Under the pieces are notes generated by a model that did not search any database, was not told the origin of the DNA, and saw nothing but the letters and a program-made list of their open reading frames with translations. A stretch of DNA of 64,000 bases from Bradyrhizobium algeriense (GTDB lineage: Bacteria; Pseudomonadota; Alphaproteobacteria; Rhizobiales; Xanthobacteraceae): assembly GCF_036924595.1 (NCBI RefSeq), contig NZ_JAZHRV010000001.1:4526001-4590000 (forward strand), read 5' to 3'. Positions 62,264-64,000 of this stretch are shown piece after piece (the first letter of the stretch is position 1; every line of letters begins with the position of its first letter). The position numbers and the translations under genes are program-made.

Positions 62264-62890
62264 TCAGCTTCTGACGATGCCGACCACACGACGACGATGC
62301 AGCGCGAGCGAATTCTCGACCGGGAGAGCGCGCAGCCAATCGCGGAAACTCGATATCTCGGGACAGTCCGCCGTGCCGGCAGGCGCAATCAGCCAATCGC
62401 CGAGCCCGGATCCTTCGGTCACGCGGTCGCAGCGGTAGCCCGGATGGTTGCCGAGCCCGCGCGCGATCAGCACATCGACCTTGCCCTCGATCAACTCGTG
62501 CAGGCCGGCGGGCTGCAGCACCCGCAAGCCGATTTCCGCGTGGCTTGCGCGAAACGCCTCCAGTTCCAGACGGCGCAGATCGAAGCTGCCGTGCACGCCG
62601 AGCTGTAGCAGCACCGCGCCCACCGGCTTCAATTGCGCGGTCGCATCGGCGATGCGGCGAAAGCCGTCGGAAATTTCCGGCAGATAGGCCTGGCCGGCCG
62701 CGGTCAGGACGAGCTGCTTATGCAGCCGTTCGAACAGGCGGACGCCCAGGCGCGCTTCCAGCGCCTTCACCTGCTGCCCGACGGCGGCAGGCGTCACATG
62801 CAGTTCATGCGCGGCCAGCTTGAAGCTGAGATGCCGCGCGGCGGCTTCGAACGCGCGGAGCGCATTGAGTGGGGGAAGGATGTAGGTCAT
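62264..62890 (-). CDS. LysR family regulator with internally shortened effector domain
   Basis: 208 residues instead of about 300. The DNA-binding domain is intact (LNALRAFEAAARHLSFKLAAHELHVTPAAVGQQVKALEARLG) and GcvA-like. The effector domain starts normally (LQLGVHGSFDLRRLELEAF, EGKVDVLIARGLGNHPGYRCDRV) but then jumps to a sequence resembling the family's C-terminus (GDWLIAPAGTADCPEISSFRDWL), so about 90 residues of subdomain 2 seem to be missing in frame. Ligand sensing may be lost. It is coupled to the aldo/keto reductase gene. Confidence 0.85.
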   Translation of the reverse strand: MTYILPPLNALRAFEAAARHLSFKLAAHELHVTPAAVGQQVKALEARLGVRLFERLHKQLVLTAAGQAYLPEISDGFRRIADATAQLKPVGAVLLQLGVHGSFDLRRLELEAFRASHAEIGLRVLQPAGLHELIEGKVDVLIARGLGNHPGYRCDRVTEGSGLGDWLIAPAGTADCPEISSFRDWLRALPVENSLALHRRRVVGIVRS

Positions 62891-63016
62891 CGCCGTCCAG
62901 TTTGTCACTGATAGGCGCTGGCCTTGCAATAGATTTTCTTGCGCACACCTGCAGCAACTATGCTTTGCCCCGCGGTGCCGCCGCCGGTTACGGTCGGCCT
63001 GCAATCCGGAGATCCC

Positions 63017-63886
63017 ATGCCACGCCTAATCGATCATCTCGTCATTTGTGTCCACGAACTGGCGCAGGCTGCGCTGGACTGGCAAACGCTCGGTTTCAAT
63101 CTCACGCCGACCGGCGTGCATCCGTTCGGAACGAGCAATCGCCTCGCGATGTTCGGGAACAATTTTCTGGAACTTCTGGCCGTCACCGATGCTGCGGCGG
63201 TGCCGCCGGCCACGCCTGATAGATTCAGCTTTGCCGCCCATAACCGGGATTTTCTTGCCACCGCGGAAGGAATGTCGATGCTGGCTTTGCACAGCGACGA
63301 CGCCCATGCCGATGCGGCGCGCTTCAAGGCCCACAACATCGGCGCCTATGCGCCGTTTGATTTTGGCCGTGACACGGTGCTGCCGGGCGGAGACACGGCT
63401 CGCCTTGAGTTTTCACTGGCCTTCGCCACCGATCCCGCCATGCCCGCCATCGCCTTCTTCACCTGCCAGCAGCGTCACCCGCCGGAACTGTTCTGGAAGC
63501 CCGACTATCAGCGCCACCCCAACGGCGCCTTGCGCGTGATCGAGGTCGTGATGTCGGCGCCGGAGCCGGCGGAGCATCGCGGTTTCTTCGAGTGCTTCAC
63601 GGAAAGCGCAGCCGAGCTTGCGCCCGGGCGATTGACGGTCGGCGAAAGCGGCGATCGGATCACCGTGCTCGGTCCGGCCGAAATGGCGCGCCGTCTGCCG
63701 GGCTTAGCCAGCAATACTTCGCCGCACTTTTGCGCCGCGCGTTTGGCGGTCACCGATCTGGATGCGACCAGGCGGGTATTGAAAGACAATGGCGTCGCCG
63801 TCGAAGTTGCCGGCGCCGTGCTGCTCGTTCCGCCCGCGGCGTCACATGGCCTGGCGCTGGAATTCATCCAACAGGAGATAATCTGA
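63017..63886 (+). CDS. Glyoxalase-like (VOC superfamily) protein
   Basis: 289 residues starting MPRLIDHLVICVHELAQAALDWQTLGFNLTPTGVHPFGTSN, the opening of the Glyoxalase-like domain family, with NRLAMFGNNFLELLAV giving a Glu ligand candidate. A second module in the C-terminal half (HFCAARLAVTDLDATRRVL, GLALEFIQQ) suggests the usual paired VOC repeat. GGAG seven bases before the ATG is a good ribosome site. One base separates it from the RidA gene that follows, indicating one operon. Reaction unknown. Confidence 0.85.
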   Translation: MPRLIDHLVICVHELAQAALDWQTLGFNLTPTGVHPFGTSNRLAMFGNNFLELLAVTDAAAVPPATPDRFSFAAHNRDFLATAEGMSMLALHSDDAHADAARFKAHNIGAYAPFDFGRDTVLPGGDTARLEFSLAFATDPAMPAIAFFTCQQRHPPELFWKPDYQRHPNGALRVIEVVMSAPEPAEHRGFFECFTESAAELAPGRLTVGESGDRITVLGPAEMARRLPGLASNTSPHFCAARLAVTDLDATRRVLKDNGVAVEVAGAVLLVPPAASHGLALEFIQQEII

Positions 63887-63887
63887 C

Positions 63888-64000
63888 ATGGCTCACATCA
63901 TCCGCCATAATCCCGCAAGCGTCCACGCGCCTTCCAGCGGCTACAGCATGGGGCAGGAACTTGGCCAGCATCGCCGGCTGCTGTTCGTCAGCGGCCAGGT
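63888..64000 (+). CDS. RidA family protein (3' partial)
   Basis: The first 37 residues run MAHIIRHNPASVHAPSSGYSMG to LLFVSGQ, where the window ends. The spacing from P-x-S-V-H-A-P to the LLFVSGQ strand is that of RidA/YjgF proteins, which hydrolyse reactive imines. CAGGAG lies upstream, inside the end of the glyoxalase-like gene. The catalytic Arg would lie beyond the window, so activity cannot be assessed. Confidence 0.8.
   Translation, partial: MAHIIRHNPASVHAPSSGYSMGQELGQHRRLLFVSGQ

Overview
The window looks like chromosome from a Bradyrhizobium-type alphaproteobacterium (Nitrobacteraceae, Hyphomicrobiales). This rests on the high G+C, the many solute importers and oxidative catabolic genes, GTG/TTG starts, and several families of short palindromic intergenic repeats that I recognise from Bradyrhizobium genomes. 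No phage, integrase, transposase, CRISPR array, rRNA or tRNA was found. No alignment or database search was possible, so family names come from motifs and memory.

Layout. 1-9939 (+): the end of one peptide ABC importer (two ATPases), then a gamma-glutamyltransferase, a DUF1028 protein and a complete five-gene peptide importer. 10026-11881: a secreted protein of unknown role and a RidA-like protein. 11954-17135 (-): a TetR/membrane-fusion/RND efflux operon with an operator-like palindrome and a strong terminator. 17419-21122 (+): a cytochrome P450, a large exported Pro/Ala-rich protein with a tandem-duplicated C-terminal domain, and a c-type cytochrome. 21175-24416 (-): an MBOAT/SGNH O-acylation pair and two small exported proteins that share a C-terminal motif.

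24652-33127 (-): a coherent catabolic operon. It holds an NMT1/SsuA-type importer (binding protein, permease, ATPase), an enolase-superfamily protein, a Gfo/Idh/MocA dehydrogenase, a DUF993 aldolase-like protein and a TIM-barrel isomerase, with a TetR gene upstream. 33235-39745: a VOC protein, glutamate dehydrogenase, two PfkB kinases, a ferredoxin reductase and an enoyl-CoA hydratase. 39923-47867: a sugar-acid cluster with an IlvD/Edd dehydratase, a Gfo/Idh/MocA oxidoreductase, a GntR/FCD regulator, a uronate-dehydrogenase-like SDR and an SMP-30 lactonase, followed by a subclass B3 metallo-beta-lactamase-like protein and an aldehyde dehydrogenase. Two copies of a 15-bp palindrome lie in the divergent promoter of this cluster.

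48231-51196: an AceE-like homodimeric 2-oxoacid dehydrogenase E1, divergent from an Lrp/AsnC regulator, with a perfect 12-bp palindrome between them. 51205-51835 is repeat relic. 51988-64000: a LysR regulator, a Tat-exported FAD oxidase resembling cytokinin dehydrogenase, a membrane-tethered DJ-1-like protein, a zinc alcohol dehydrogenase, an autotransporter, a DMT exporter, an aldo/keto reductase behind a LysR gene that appears to lack the middle of its sensor domain, a glyoxalase-like protein and the start of a RidA gene.

Most promising for new biology: the DUF993 operon, the AceE-like/Lrp pair, the cytokinin-dehydrogenase-like protein, the GntR palindrome pair, and the hairpin abutting the MBOAT start codon.
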